The notes under the pieces were generated by a model that was given only the letters and a program-made list of their open reading frames with translations, had not been told where the DNA came from and did no database searches. The position numbers and the translations under genes are program-made. DNA of 64,000 nucleotides, from assembly GCF_008641045.1 (NCBI RefSeq), contig NW_022196812.1, positions 1,632,724 to 1,696,723 on the forward strand, in the 5' to 3' direction. Positions 13,851-26,393 of the stretch are shown here, in pieces (position 1 is the stretch's first letter; each line of letters starts with the position of its first letter). This stretch comes from Pistacia vera (Eukaryota; Streptophyta; Magnoliopsida; Sapindales; Anacardiaceae).

Positions 13851-14036
13851 TGATTTTTTTTTTTTTATGTTTTTGAACCAATTTACGCGTATCTCAACTA
13901 ACCCTTCGAGACTTTAAACTACCGATTAGGTAAAAGCTTCAGTTACTACTCCTATTATAACCAGGAGAACTCAAACTCAGGATCTCTTAAGTATCACTCA
14001 AAATTCTTATCAAACCACTGCCCACCAAGAGATAGT
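13851..14036 (-). mobile_element. Au-like SINE (unit 1)
   Basis: Read on the - strand, a tRNA-like head (TGGTGGGCAGTGGTTTG, A-box-like; a B-box-like GTTTGAGTTCTCC) leads into a tail of the form GTTGAGATACGCGTAAATTGG, then a poly-A (T-run at 13,857-13,866 on +). The same family occurs at least five times in this window. A copy at the equivalent unit 2 position (32,125-32,330) means it inserted before the unit duplication. Confidence 0.7.
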
Positions 14037-14170
14037 TAATGATTCCATATTATTGTTTTCTAATTAAAATATTGAGATACTATGTATACAGTCGGCTCTT
14101 TTTCGCAACATTTAACATATATCAACAACAAACAATCCCAAAAGTAACATATAATATATTATATATATAT

Positions 14171-14171
<1 letters not shown>

Positions 14172-14206
<35 letters not shown>
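14172..14206. repeat. GA microsatellite
   Basis: Uninterrupted AG repeats next to a TA run. It corresponds to the longer TA/GA tract at 32,447-32,528, so the length differs between units. Confidence 0.9.
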
Positions 14207-14209
<3 letters not shown>

Positions 14210-14902
14210 TGAATTGTTATATTACGTATCTCTTCTTTTATTTTATTTGCTAGCTTATTAGGCTGTCCAGTTTGTGGGGACATATTCATAGTTTACCTGA
14301 ATTCCTAACTTAATTTTTAGTTTAAAAGAGAATTGCAATTTGATTGTTAACTAAGAAATGAATAGATGCATTAAAAATTTTCAATAAATTGATGAAAATT
14401 GTACTGAGCTTGCATGTTAAAAAAAAAAAAAAAATGGACTGATATTTTCTTGGATGATCAAATGAAAAGATGGTACAAATTATTGAAAGCTTAACCAACA
14501 GATGCAAATGGCATCTCATTATTAACCTATGTTTAAATTACAGCTTGAATTGTTATCTCATAAATAATTTTATTGGTTAATTAAGTCATACATATTTTCG
14601 AACTGTGAACATCAATTTATTTGGTAAGAAATATTTCTTCCATATATGAAATTCTACAAACCGTAAAAGAGAAGTACAAAGAAGGGCAAAGCAAAGCCAC
14701 AGAGATAAAATTCAAAAAAAAAAGTGCCACGTGATGGATGCATTTCAATAAGATAAAAAAAATAAAATAACTTACCAGGTTTTCACTCAAAGAACAATAA
14801 AAAATTCCAAAAGTTTTATGTTGGGGGAAGTAAGGTATTGCCTTCCCACAACTCAAATTAATTATTCCAATTCTTCTTTACGAATTGGATGAGGTATTGC
14901 CT
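14207..14902. other. Upstream region of gene A
   Basis: No gene. AT-rich promoter-proximal sequence shared with 32,530-32,845 and 34,077-34,309. The ~130 bp at about 14,519-14,645 is what was replaced in unit 2 by the minisatellite and LTR insertion. Confidence 0.6.
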
Positions 14903-14910
14903 TATATATA
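14903..14910 (+). promoter_or_regulatory. Probable TATA box of gene A
   Basis: TATATATA lies 92 bp upstream of the ATG at 14,995. It is conserved, with its surroundings (GCCTTATATATACTTGAAAA), at 34,310 ahead of the intact paralogue. Confidence 0.55.
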
Positions 14911-14994
14911 CTTGAAAACTGGTGCAATGTTTCTCTAAAATTTTCACTGATCAGCGATCACTTGACCAGCAAAAGTTAAGACAAAATAACATAC

Positions 14995-17960
14995 ATGGAA
15001 CTTCTTGTGAATTCAGAAGGTAACTTTACTAATTGGTTTTTCTCATTCTATACTTTACTGATGATTTAATGTCTAATATAGCTTGCACTTTATATTACCT
15101 ACTTTCTCAATATATACAGAAATGATGAAGAAATTGATAGCGGCTGCAGAAGTTGATAAGGAGAAGTTTGTTCGTTACTGGCCATTACGCAGAGCTATAC
15201 AACAGGATGACTGGAAAGCTGTTGGAGAATTCACTAGAGATAATTACCCGCAGGTGTTCACGGACAAGATTTCCGAAATTTCTTCAACCTTTTTCCACGT
15301 AATTGTACTATTAGATAATGACGCCGCAATTTCATTGTTGCGAGAGAATGTACCGAAGTTTACAGAATCTGTATTGGCAAAAGATGCTAGTGGCGCGACG
15401 GCTTTATCGTTAGCAGCAGCTCTTGGCAATAAAAAAGCCGTAGAAATCATTGTAAATTCTTGCCCTGATTCACCAAACGCACTTCTAAGTATGGGGCCTA
15501 TGAGCAATATCCTTCCAATTCATTTGGCAGCAATTTTTGGACACGAGGAAGTAGTTCAATTTCTACTTCCACGGACTAGATTACTAATAGAAGAAACACA
15601 GAACCAATTTCTGCTGGTTCTATTTCTGCTCGGTGTTTCTAATCCATTGGGTTAGTGCAATTTAAACCTTAAATATGCGGGATATCTTTTTTTCACTTAG
15701 AACTATTTAATTTATTAATTATATGGCATAGTCTCATAGTTGACCCTTTTGGCTTCTTTAAACAATACATTGTTGTGCTCGCTGTGATTTTAGTTTCTCT
15801 CTATGCACAGGTATAACTTTTCGTGTATTTAAGAACCAACTGCGCGATCGTGGTTTGCATCCAAAGCAAAAAGAGTGGATTTTAGGAACGCTGGCTGCAA
15901 AGCCTAAGTGGTTTAAAAGTGGGAGTCGGATTGGATTTTTGCAACGCTTCATCTATAGTTGTTAGTATCAAATAATCCCGCTATCTTTCACTTTGTCAAA
16001 TCACATGTCTAATGCACCCACATATCACATAATCTTCTCATTATAGTCTAGGTTTATTTTTAAAAAAATAATAATTAATTTCTTTGATCATTTGCCACCA
16101 ATCCTTGAAATTTGAGGGTGGTTCAGATTAAAAAAATCAAGGATATTTCCATCCAAATACATAACCCATGTGTTTTCTGACAGTTTATTGTTGAAGAAAT
16201 TACTTTTGAGTTTCAAAATTACACTAGTAGTGTTGAAGTCATAGGAAACCTTATCCTGCAGTTCAAGTTGTATCCAACATAAAGATGCCTAAATTTCTCA
16301 CGAGTATGTATTTGCAGGCATTCCAGTGAAAGATGATAATATGCCTTCCCCTCAGGCCGAAAAGACCGATTTCCAAAATCCTGGAAGTGTAGATGGAGAC
16401 ACGGAAATCCCCAGACAGATATCTGAGATATCTGCTAGTACTTTTAATAGTAAATCTCTCTAATAGTTTTGCCTTTCATAATTTTCCGTATATAGACCAC
16501 GATAATTGACCTTTCAAAGTCAACACTAAAAGCTATTTGTCTATATATATCAGGTGGAATGCGCCAAAAATTGAAATCTATGTTCTGGAATGTCCTCATG
16601 CAGCTAGGTAAGGATTTTAATGGTTGTGTGAATTTATTTGACCAGGTTCTTTAAATAAAATTAATCTTCATTTATAGACTTGAGTTCAATATATATATAC
16701 AGCCCCATGCATCAAACGGATACATGATGAAAAGTTAAATCACATGCAAGCGCTTGAAATTGTAAGAACAGTGTGTGGGGGAGTTGTTTGGGACTTTGAA
16801 AAAGCTTTAGAGACATTAAAGCAACCAATCCTCATAGCTACAAGATTGGGAATTTTGGAGATTGTCGAAGAAATTTTGAAGGTGTATGATTCTGCTCTTT
16901 TTTTCGTTGACGAAGCTGGAAAAAATGTGCTGCAGCTTGCAGTTTTGAATCGTCAAGAAATAGTTTTTGGTTTCATGTTAAAGGAGGCTGGGAAATTTTT
17001 GTCACAGTACATGGACAATGATCTTAACAACATCTTGCACTTAGCCGGAAAGTCGTCAACTTCAAGTAAAATAGCAGGTTCAGTATTGCAAATGCAGCGG
17101 GAGGTGCAATGGTTTAAGGTGATTTATATAAATTTGAGTAGTCTTTTTAGAACTAATTAATTACTTTATGTCGTCCCAATCTTCTTGGTACTATTTTACA
17201 AAACTGTTTTGTGCTTAATAAATTTAAAAAATGTGAAAGAAGAAGAAGAAAAGTATACATTTGATATCGTGTAACATTTATGATTTTATTCAAAACATAA
17301 ACTAATTTCACTCTTCAAAAGATTTATATTCACATAAAGCTTTTTCTGTATTATATTTCCTTAAAAACTTTTTCACATGATATTCTGTGTATGTGATATA
17401 TTAAACGCAACATTAATTTATTAGATTCAGATTTATTAAACTATCCATATATGTCTAACATTAGATGTAAACTTTTTCATCAGGCTGTGGAAAATTTTGT
17501 GCTTCCATCCATGCGTGAGATGAAAAATAAAGAAAGTAAAACTCCTAGAGAAGTATTTGAGGAAGAACATAAGACATTAGTTAAAGAAGGTGAAAATTCG
17601 ATGAAGGGGAGTGCTACATCATGCTCGGTTGTTGCTGCACTCATAATCACCATAGCATTTGCCGCCGCTTTCACTGTACCAGGAGGAGGCACCAACACTA
17701 AAGGACCGGCTTTTATTATTTTCGCCATATCAGATGCGCTTGCATTCGTTTCTTCCACTGCTTCAGTGTTAATGTTCTTGGGAATCCTTACTATGCGTTA
17801 CTCGCCAGATGATTTTTTGAAGTCCTTGCCAGAGAAGTATCGGCCAAATCACCTTGTTCTTTTCTATTGCAAGCATGATGGTAGCCTATGGTGCAACGTT
17901 CTACATCAATTGCACTCATCAATGGAAATGGACTATCTTCCCAATTTCCCTTCTTACTAG
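14995..17960 (+). CDS. Ankyrin-repeat/PGG-domain membrane protein (gene A), C-terminus frameshifted
   Basis: Seven exons join in frame: 14,995-15,019; 15,120-15,650; 15,811-15,960; 16,318-16,449; 16,554-16,607; 16,703-17,118; 17,484-17,960, giving about 594 aa. Introns 1-5 are phase 1 and intron 6 is phase 0. Exon 2 holds two ankyrin repeats (DASGATALSLAAALGNKKAV; ILPIHLAAIFGHEEVVQFLL). Exon 6 holds further ankyrin-like helices and the conserved ILHLAGK segment. Exon 7 gives the acidic linker, the first helix, FTVPGG and the second helix. After LPEK (about residue 554) a 5-base gap relative to the 37.8-kb paralogue shifts the frame, so ~40 unrelated residues replace helices 3 and 4, whose code survives in another frame at 17,854-18,069. 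The ATG aligned to the paralogue start is ATA here, so I chose the next in-frame ATG. Relatives (ITN1, ACD6) act in membrane-linked salt, ROS or defence signalling. Without helices 3-4 this product may not be functional. Confidence 0.8.
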
Positions 17961-18069
17961 TCTCCCAGTGACCTTATTTGCAATGGTGCAGTTTCCTCTC
18001 TTGTTTGAAATGATCTCTTCCACTTATGGACCTAGTATTTTTCCATCAAAGGAAGGAATAGGGAAGTAA

Positions 18070-19301
18070 TTCTCTCTCTCTCTCTCTCTCTCTCTAGATA
18101 TATATAACAACAAGTTAATTGTTCCTCGTTTAATAAAATAAATTCGACTTTGTATCAAAATTTGACTTCTGTTTTATAATAAATTCATTTATTAGCTCCT
18201 ATTTAATTAATTTTTATACAGTACTTCAGTAACAAAATGAAAATCAGATTAATTAAAGCATTAATTGTAATGAAAATATATGGAGAAGGAAAAATGGGAG
18301 GTTTTGCTAGGCAAGGTCAGTGATTTTTCTCATTCTCTATAGATTGATCAATATGTCAACACATGTAAAATTCTCAAGTGGGTATCTAAAAATATCCGAA
18401 TTTAAGATCTAGACTTAAACTACAGTTACACGCAAGATTCATTGTTAAAAAGACAAAACTATTCGTATAAACTCACATGCAAGAGTTGATCATTGTTAAT
18501 ATAATTAAGATTTGAGTAATGTTAAACACACAAAAAAATCTTATAAATGTTTATGTATAAAGTGATGTGTCAAGAAATGAACGAAAAAGTAAATAAACTC
18601 ATCATATTCACTCTTCCTTTTATTTCCTATAACATTTTTATCGTTTAGTATTATTGTTAAAGATTAAATATCCCAATTCAAAAATCAGAGCTATTGTTAA
18701 AATATATATGGAAGTGCTGACCAGATCAAACAGTGCATTTTTAACTAGGACTATATAAAGTCTTCCATTTAATTTATTGTGTGGACAAAACAAATGGGAA
18801 GAGAGTGGCCGGCGTTACGTTGACAAGCAAAGAAGCCTTAACCATACGCCCATACAGAAGGGATAAGATTATCTCTTGCCTTTTCTAGCAGTTCTATTGT
18901 TTAATTTGTCGCTTAATTTAATTTTCTACCACAACATTTCTATCAAACTTTGGAATTCAATTTGCAAAATTTCTAGAAAGAGAATTTATTTACTTGGGAT
19001 AACTTAAAAGATCTAGTTGAGTTGATTTTTATTTTTTTCTAAATTCCTCATAAAGCAAGATATAAATCCAAGGTCTAATATTCATTGTATTCTATTTTTT
19101 TTATTGGTAATAGTTACTTACAGTTAGATAACTGGATGATGTAAAGTTATATAAACTCTACATATCCGGCATTGTACGAAAATAGAAATCCACAAATTCC
19201 ATTAATTAATTAATCAGAAAATTTCATAGCTCGGAGAACTACAAGAAGGCAGAGAATTAATATGATAAGAAGAAATTAACAATTTATAATTTCTTGGCAA
19301 T
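18070..19301. other. Intergenic flank between gene A and germin fragment (unit 2)
   Basis: Starts with a TC microsatellite (18,071-18,095). Otherwise AT-rich and nearly identical to 39,655-40,875, the 3' flank of the intact germin gene. No gene seen. Confidence 0.7.
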
Positions 19302-19459
19302 CTTAGCCAGTGCCACCAAGAATACCCTTAAGCTTCTTCACAGTAGCATCGTCAAGGAATGTAGTCTGCTCCACCAAAGAAGAAGCTAAGTTGTTACCAA
19401 ACAATGCAAAATCAAGAATTTGTAGTCCAGGGTCCGGATTGTTAAAGCTCACAACAGCA
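19302..19459 (-). pseudogene. 3' fragment of a germin-like gene (unit 2)
   Basis: On the - strand it encodes the last ~52 codons of the germin-like gene at 40,876-41,505, including the stop, with near-identity. At 19,459/19,460 the match ends sharply: the intact gene continues CACTAGCTGG, while this copy reads ATTTTGATAAG. It lacks the metal-binding cupin core and start. It marks a duplication breakpoint inside an ancestral germin gene. Confidence 0.85.
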
Positions 19460-20857
19460 ATTTTGATAAGACCAAGCAATTAACTTCATGTTAACATAGT
19501 TTTTTGTGCTGTCCAACTTGTATTGTAGAGAATTGACAGTCTGATTTTTGGAACAATAAGATGATTTGTACATGATTAACAGATAATGGAATTTATAGAT
19601 TAACAAAAACAGAGAGCTAATCATGGTTTTGTAACTGCCCTTAGTCTTTTCCATTTCTTATTCTTTGTCTTCAGTAGCTAAATATGGTTTTGTAACAGCA
19701 GATGAAATATTATGCAGAAAATTGTTTGTAATTTGCATAATAAACTGATACTACAGAGCCAAAAAACAGAGTTTGTGTGATTCTGTCTGCAGGTTTTTTA
19801 TTCTGGATTTTCTGGAATTACTTAAGACTGATATCGTCAAATTGTTTTATTAAAAGCGAAGAGAACTCCAAATAGCCTACAAATTACGGAATTAACCACA
19901 GGGAAAATACCAAAAGACTTCTTCACAGACAACTGAAGTTCCGAATTTGGCATAATTTAGATACTTCAGAAGTCCACTAATTTCCTAGTATAGAAATTTT
20001 GTATAGGGAAGGGCAAGCGGCTAGCCGGTTTAGCTCTTTGAAGATAGAATGTAATTATATATCTAATTCTTTATAACAAAGATAAATTAAATAAGCAGAA
20101 AACATAAATATTTAGCCAGTCTTTATTTTTGTTTTTGTTTTTTATGTAATCTCTTTATAAATGAATTGTTTTTTTTATTTTTTTTTATTTTGTCCATTTT
20201 GCCTGGAAATGTTCCTTGTTATCTGAATTCCCAACACTTTCTAGTTTTAAAAGAATAGAATTTCAACTTTGATTGCTAGTTAAGAAATGAACTAATGCCA
20301 ATACAAAAAATTGGTACATAAATATTCTGTTTGCAAACGGAAAAAATGGTACAAATTCATGAAAGCTTAACCCACATATGCAATTGGCATCACGTTTTAA
20401 TCCTATCTTAAAGCATTACAGCTTAAAGATATAACATATTTACGAACACTAGACATTGATTTGTTAAAGCAAAAGCAAAATGAGGGCGAAAGCAAAGCCG
20501 TAGAGATAAAGAACAAAGTAAAAACAAAGAACAATATCATAAAAGTGAAAAGAACATCCCTTGTTTTCACTCAAAGAACAATAAAAAATTTCAAAAGTTT
20601 CATTTCGAGGGGAACTGGGGAAGGTATTACTTTGCAACAACTCAAATTATTGATCACATTTCTTAATTAACGCCGGGGGAGGCCTCAATAAATACAGATT
20701 ATAACATATGTATGTTTATTAATTTCTCCTTAAAGATCGAGTCTTAAAACTTGTTTTCCTCCTTATATTTCTTTCCTTGGCTTTCAAGTGTTGGAAACTG
20801 TCATTATATTTTCAAATTTTGGAAGGATACAAAGAGAGGGAAGAAAAAATAATTTGC
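19460..20857. other. Intergenic, upstream of gene B (unit 2)
   Basis: AT-rich, no gene recognised. The Lys-rich frame at 20,461-20,670 is shared with unit 1 but has no motif and probably lies in promoter or leader DNA. Confidence 0.6.
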
Positions 20858-23339
20858 ATGGAGCAAAAGGTGAGTGATGAAGGTGAAGTGCTGGAGCCTG
20901 TTCAACCTAACAGCTTTATCAGAAATGAAGAGTCCAGTAGTAGGAGTCATGACCCTCCAAAGACAGAAAGTAAGTTAAATTCTGATAGTATCATTTAATT
21001 AATTACAGTATTTGTGTCTTACAAACCTTTCTCGTGTTTAATTTCTTCTTAGACCCAAACATTACTTAAATTTATTGGATATGGGCGTATTTTAGTTAAT
21101 GAACCCATGGCTAATAGTATTTATGTCTTACTTTCTCATGTTGAAGTGGTCATATAATTTGCAATTAACAATGAACCCAATAAGTGAGGATCATGTTTAA
21201 GTACTGGAAATTATGCAAGGCTATTCAACAAAATGATTGAAAAGGTGTAGAAGATTTCGTGACAAAATGATTGAACTGGTAAAATCTTTTATCGGTTCTG
21301 GTCTCTATAGTAAGTGTCGTTGCCATATATATTCCATATTAGTTAGATAACATTCAATTGTCAACGTAAACTCTGAAAGCATTTGTCAATAATTATGTTA
21401 CCTCAACTCCATTTACAGGTTCAGCTTTTGATTTATTTAAGAAATATCCAAACTTAGTAACTGAAAATGAGGATTGAGGAAGTATACTAGAAGAGCTAGC
21501 TTATAAGCCACTGGCATTTGAAAGTGGTAGTCGGTTTGGATATTGGCTACGTTTAATCTATCATTGTATATGTGCTACTCTTTAGCTACTTTGTATATGG
21601 AATCTATCACTAGACAGTATGTCAAAATTAACAGCGCTTGCATGTTTTTGTAGGGATTCCTGTGCAGGAAGAACATATTCATTATCCCACAATTGTGCTT
21701 AGAGACACGGAGAGTCAAATTGAGACTTTAAAGAAGTTCAAAAAATTCACTTATTTTATTGTCGACAAATCTCTACTATATCTGGTTTGTGGATCACCTC
21801 CCATATCTAATTTTATTTAATGATCCATCTTTTAAATTCTATTACTTATAATACTAACTAAAAGATGCTATTTGTTTTATATCATAGCTGCCTTGTGCCA
21901 AAAGTTTCACATTTTGCTGTGGAATGCCCTCATTAATCTAGGCATATNTACTTTCTATATGGAATCTATCACTAGACAGTATGTCAAAATTAACAGCGCT
22001 TGCATGTTTTTGTAGGGATTCCTGTGCAGGAAGAACATATTCATTATCCCACAACTGTGCTTAGAGACACAGAGAGTCAAATTGAGACTTTAAAGAAGTT
22101 CAAAAAATTCACTTATTTTGGATCTATTAGTCGACAAATCTCTACTATATCTGGTTTGTAGATCACCTCCCATATCTAATTTTATTTAATGATCCATCTT
22201 TTAAATTCTATTACTTATAATACTAACTAAAAGATGCTATTTGTTTTATATCACAGCTGCCTTGTGCCAAAAGTTTCACATTTTGCTGTGGAATGCCCTC
22301 ATTAATCTAGGTATATGTTCAACTATTTCTAATTAGAATGAGTACTTTAAAGACATATTTCTTCTGCTGACTTGAGTTGAATTACAGTTCCAGGCATCAA
22401 ATACATAAGTGATATAAAGTTGATGCACATTCAAACCCTTGAAATAGTTTGAATGATGTGCCATGAGGGAGTTATATGGATTAATGCTGAAGCCTCGAAG
22501 TCATTGGCTACTCCAATTTTAACAGCCACAAGATTCGGGATTTGCGAGATTGCACGCGAAATTTTCAATGCCTATTTCTATTCTTGTTTTTTTGAATAAT
22601 TAACATGTTATTTCATGTTCAGGCTGCGGAAAGTTATGTCCATTCATCCTTTCAAGATCAAAAAAATTCATTCAATAAAACTCCTAGAGAAGTGTTTACA
22701 GAAGAACACAAGGATTTAGTTAAAGAAGGTGAAAAATGGATGAAGGGTACTGCTTCATCATGCACTCTTGTAGCAGCACTGATAATCACAGTAGTGTTTG
22801 CAGCAGCTTTTACTCTACCAGGGGGCATCAATAATGACAGCATACCCAATTTCTTGCACGAAATACCTTTCATAGTCTTTGCTATATCAGATGAGCTTGC
22901 ACTCTTTTCTTCTACAGCATCAATGCTAACGTTCTTGAGAATCCTCACTTCAAGTTACTCAGAAGATGATTTTTTGGAGTCATCGCCAAAGAAGTTAATG
23001 GTTGGCCTTATGACCTTGTTCTTTTCAATTGCAAGCATGATGGTAGCGTTTGGTGCAACATATTACATAGTTCTTTCAAACCCATGGAAATGGGTTATCA
23101 TTCCAATTGCCTCACTTGGTTGTCTCCCAATAATGTTATTTGCAATTTTGCATGGTTGCAGTTTCCTTTCTTGGTCGATATATTTATATCCACTTATAGG
23201 CCTACTATTCGCTTCAACCGCAATCAAGCAATTGAGGATGTATGACCATGTAATTATATCTTCAGGAGCTAAAAAAAGGTCTTTCTTGTCTAACTATATA
23301 GTCATTATCAGTTTCAATTTCTTCTTATATTTATTGTAA
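20858..23339 (+). pseudogene. Ankyrin-PGG gene B, unit 2 copy, with deletions and an N join
   Basis: Exon 1 is intact (20,858-20,969; starts MEQKVSDEGE, ends at a GTAAGT donor). Exon 2 has lost most of its ankyrin code (about 21,180-21,310; the equivalent in unit 1 is ~130 bp longer) and carries an in-frame TGA. Exon 3 (21,419-21,565) contains GAT TGA where unit 1 has GAC AGA. Exon 4 appears twice (21,654-21,784 and 22,016-22,153) around the N at 21,948. Exon 5 is 22,257-22,310. Exon 6 starts at 22,388, contains GTT TGA where unit 1 reads GTT AGA, and lacks its second half. Exon 7 (22,623-23,339) is intact: 238 codons with linker, four hydrophobic helices and FTLPGG. Helices and PGG are fine, but the N-terminal ankyrin part cannot be expressed in one frame. 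Confidence 0.8.
21948..21948. other. Single N: contig join
   Basis: About 360 bp before the N (from ~21,588) recur directly after it (21,949-22,315) with a few substitutions, including intron 3, exon 4 and the start of exon 5. Confidence 0.9.
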
Positions 23340-25879
23340 ATAACACATTAATTTGATAGATATTATAAACTTGATAGAAACGTTGAACTGAAAGCAGAAC
23401 AAAACCAGAGCACCACATTACAACCAAACAGAGCAGCCTAGTCCTTTAGCTAGAATTTTAAATTTAATGGTTTAAATTTATACCTCATCTTTGCATAAAG
23501 CAGTATTGGTTTCAAATTTCATTCATTTTAAGCAATTATTTGACTTTATCTTTGAAAATTAATATAAACAAAAACCAGAAATCGTTGGAAAATGAGCTTT
23601 TAGATCAAGACTAATTAGGAGGAATTGAGAAGAGAAGTGTTTTGGAAGACAAGATTACTATTGCTTCTCAAATTTGGCTTGTACAGAATGGTTGGGTATC
23701 ACCCCTTTTTATAGCGCTCAAGGGCCTAGTTAGTAAATCACAAATAAAATGCAAATTATATGCCCAGCTGTATAATTCGCTTTATCATTTGCAAATTTCC
23801 ATATGTAATCAACACATCTGTATCATTTGCGAACTATATGCCTTAGACGTTTTATTGGCAAATTATTCTCGTATCTGAATTATTCTCAAATTTTTACAAA
23901 CATATATTTCACCATTCGTCATATCATGCCCATAAAATTCTTGTACCTTTTTTTTTCGTACCCGTATCTACTAATTAGGGTGAGTTTTTGTTATAGACTA
24001 TAATTTGAATCTTGGTTGTATAATTTATTTATTTTATTTGTTTGGAGCTCTAGTTTAACTTTGAATTTAGGTTTTGTTATGTGTTTGATTTGAGACAATG
24101 ACTGAATCTTGGCTATATATTGTGTTTAAGTCTGGAGACTATAATTTGAATCTCAGTTATATATTGCGTTGTATTATTGGACCTAATGGTTATTGGTTAA
24201 TTGAATACTTTGCATTTGAAATGCTATATTGATTTTAACTAGGTGGTCCATGAAAAGTGCTAAAACCAGGATTGATATTATTGTATTTTTCAAAACATAT
24301 TGTTGACAATGTACCGTATTAAACCCGTATATACCCATACCGTATTTTTTCGCATCAGAATTTTATGGCCGAATTTTTACAACCTTAATTTTTGGCCATT
24401 TGTCGTATCATACCTATAAAATTCTCGTATCCTTTTTTTTGCTGTACTCGTATTTACTAACTAGGCTCAAGGGAGTCTTCTACACTCCAACTCCTAACTA
24501 CCACATACCTTAATAAATATTATCTATCATATTCTATAATTAATAGCTACCTCACAACTTTCTAATAAATGAGATATTTTTACAAGATATTTCTAGTCAC
24601 AAGGCCTATTATTTAGGCTAAATACATGGGTCAAATATGGGCTTTACATTGGGCTTAGAAAGAATATTAAGCTAACAATTTATATGGGTCGAAGTGATAA
24701 ACCCAAATAGTCTTGGCCGAAATAAGTTTAATGTTCAACATAAATGGCTTTGGATGATCTTAGGATATAGAATAAATGGACATCAAACTAATAAATCTAA
24801 TACTATTTAAATTCGATGTGACTCATCCAGTTTAGGAATTAGGATATATAACCACTGACTTCAAGCCGAAGTTCATAATCTTCAGAAGATTTAATCAAGA
24901 CTTCTTTATTTTCACGTGATATTGGTGTTCCACCAGAAGTTTGATCTTCACAACAAACTGATCCTTACTTAAATTCGGTTTTGAAGTTGAAGTTTTCTCC
25001 CTTTTTCTCCTCTTTTGTAAAGAACGAAAGAGATGATCCTTATACCAGGGTAATATATATTTGTGAAACCAATTTATCCACCAGAAAAGCCAGCTAGAGA
25101 GCAGCGTATTGGAGTACATGCAGGTAGAAAAATAGCATAAATCATCAAAAGATAAAACATAGAGAACTAATTATGGAATAAAGTACAAATAGCACTATGT
25201 TTCTTTGGTTATTTCATTCTTTAACTATCTTTTCCCTTTTTCTTTTTCTTTTTCTTTTTGGTTTTCTTCAATTTGTAGGGACGAGTTCCTGATTATCCGA
25301 ATTCCATTTGTCTAACAGATCCCCCCACACTGACTGTTTGTAGAAAAAGAAAATTGCAACTTTGATTGTGACAGAAGAAATGAACCGATGCAAACCATTA
25401 AGAAGAAGATTCATTAGTTCATTAATTAATGAAATAGTATATCGCTATGTTTCTGGAAAATCTGGAAGGAAAATGAAAAGGCAAATTTGGAGAAAAAGGA
25501 ATTATATATGAAAGTTGATGAAAGGCTTCATGGCTGCATATATATATGTATATATCGTTGGGCAAAAGCTCACCAATTAAGAACAAATACTATAATTGAA
25601 TTAAGCAAATATAAGAGGGAAAAAAGAACAAAAAGAATTTGATTGTTGAGCTGTGTAGATTAATCTACTGAAAAGCTACAGAGTTAAAGAAACTTCAAAA
25701 TCTTTTACAACAAGGTCTAATTAAATATTGTAAAAATGGCTCTTTAAGTACTGATTTTAACAGAAATTCATTAGTTTGTCATTGACACCTATTGAAACTT
25801 GTCTTCCCCTTGGTTTTGTTCCTCCGTTTCTGAATCTTGGACTTTGATTGTTGCAATACAAAGAGAGGAAATCACTTAC
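23340..25879. other. Intergenic between genes B and C (unit 2)
   Basis: No gene seen. AT-rich with short T-runs. The segment at 23,985-24,240, with repeated wording GACTATAATTTGAATCT, is a low-copy insertion not present at the equivalent place in unit 1 (about 6,690-6,720). Confidence 0.55.
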
Positions 25880-26358
25880 ATGGAGCAAACAGTCAGCAAT
25901 GAAATAAAGTCCAGCGGTGAAGCTGAACCCAGTAGCAGCAGTCATGGCCCTCCGAGGAGAGAAGGTAAGTTAAATACATACAAACACACACACGCGCGCA
26001 CGCACACAGAGGATCAAGGATTGACCAAGTAAGTGTATAATGCGGTTGAGCACGCGCACACGTGCGCACACGTGCGCACACACACACACATACACACACA
26101 CACACACACATATATATATATGACTTAGGGGTCTGGACAATCTTCCACGTATCTCAATCAATCTTTCGAAGCCTTGGAACTATCGACTGGGCATACACAC
26201 ACACACACATATATATGGGGTCCGGGTCAGTTTACGCGTATCTCAATTATTCTCCCGAGGCCTTGGAACTGCTAGCAGAGTAGGAGTCTCAATGACCACT
26301 CCTATTAGTGTCTAAGAGGACTTAAACTTAGAAGCTTATGAATCTTTTTTTGTTCTTT

Positions 26359-26393
<35 letters not shown>

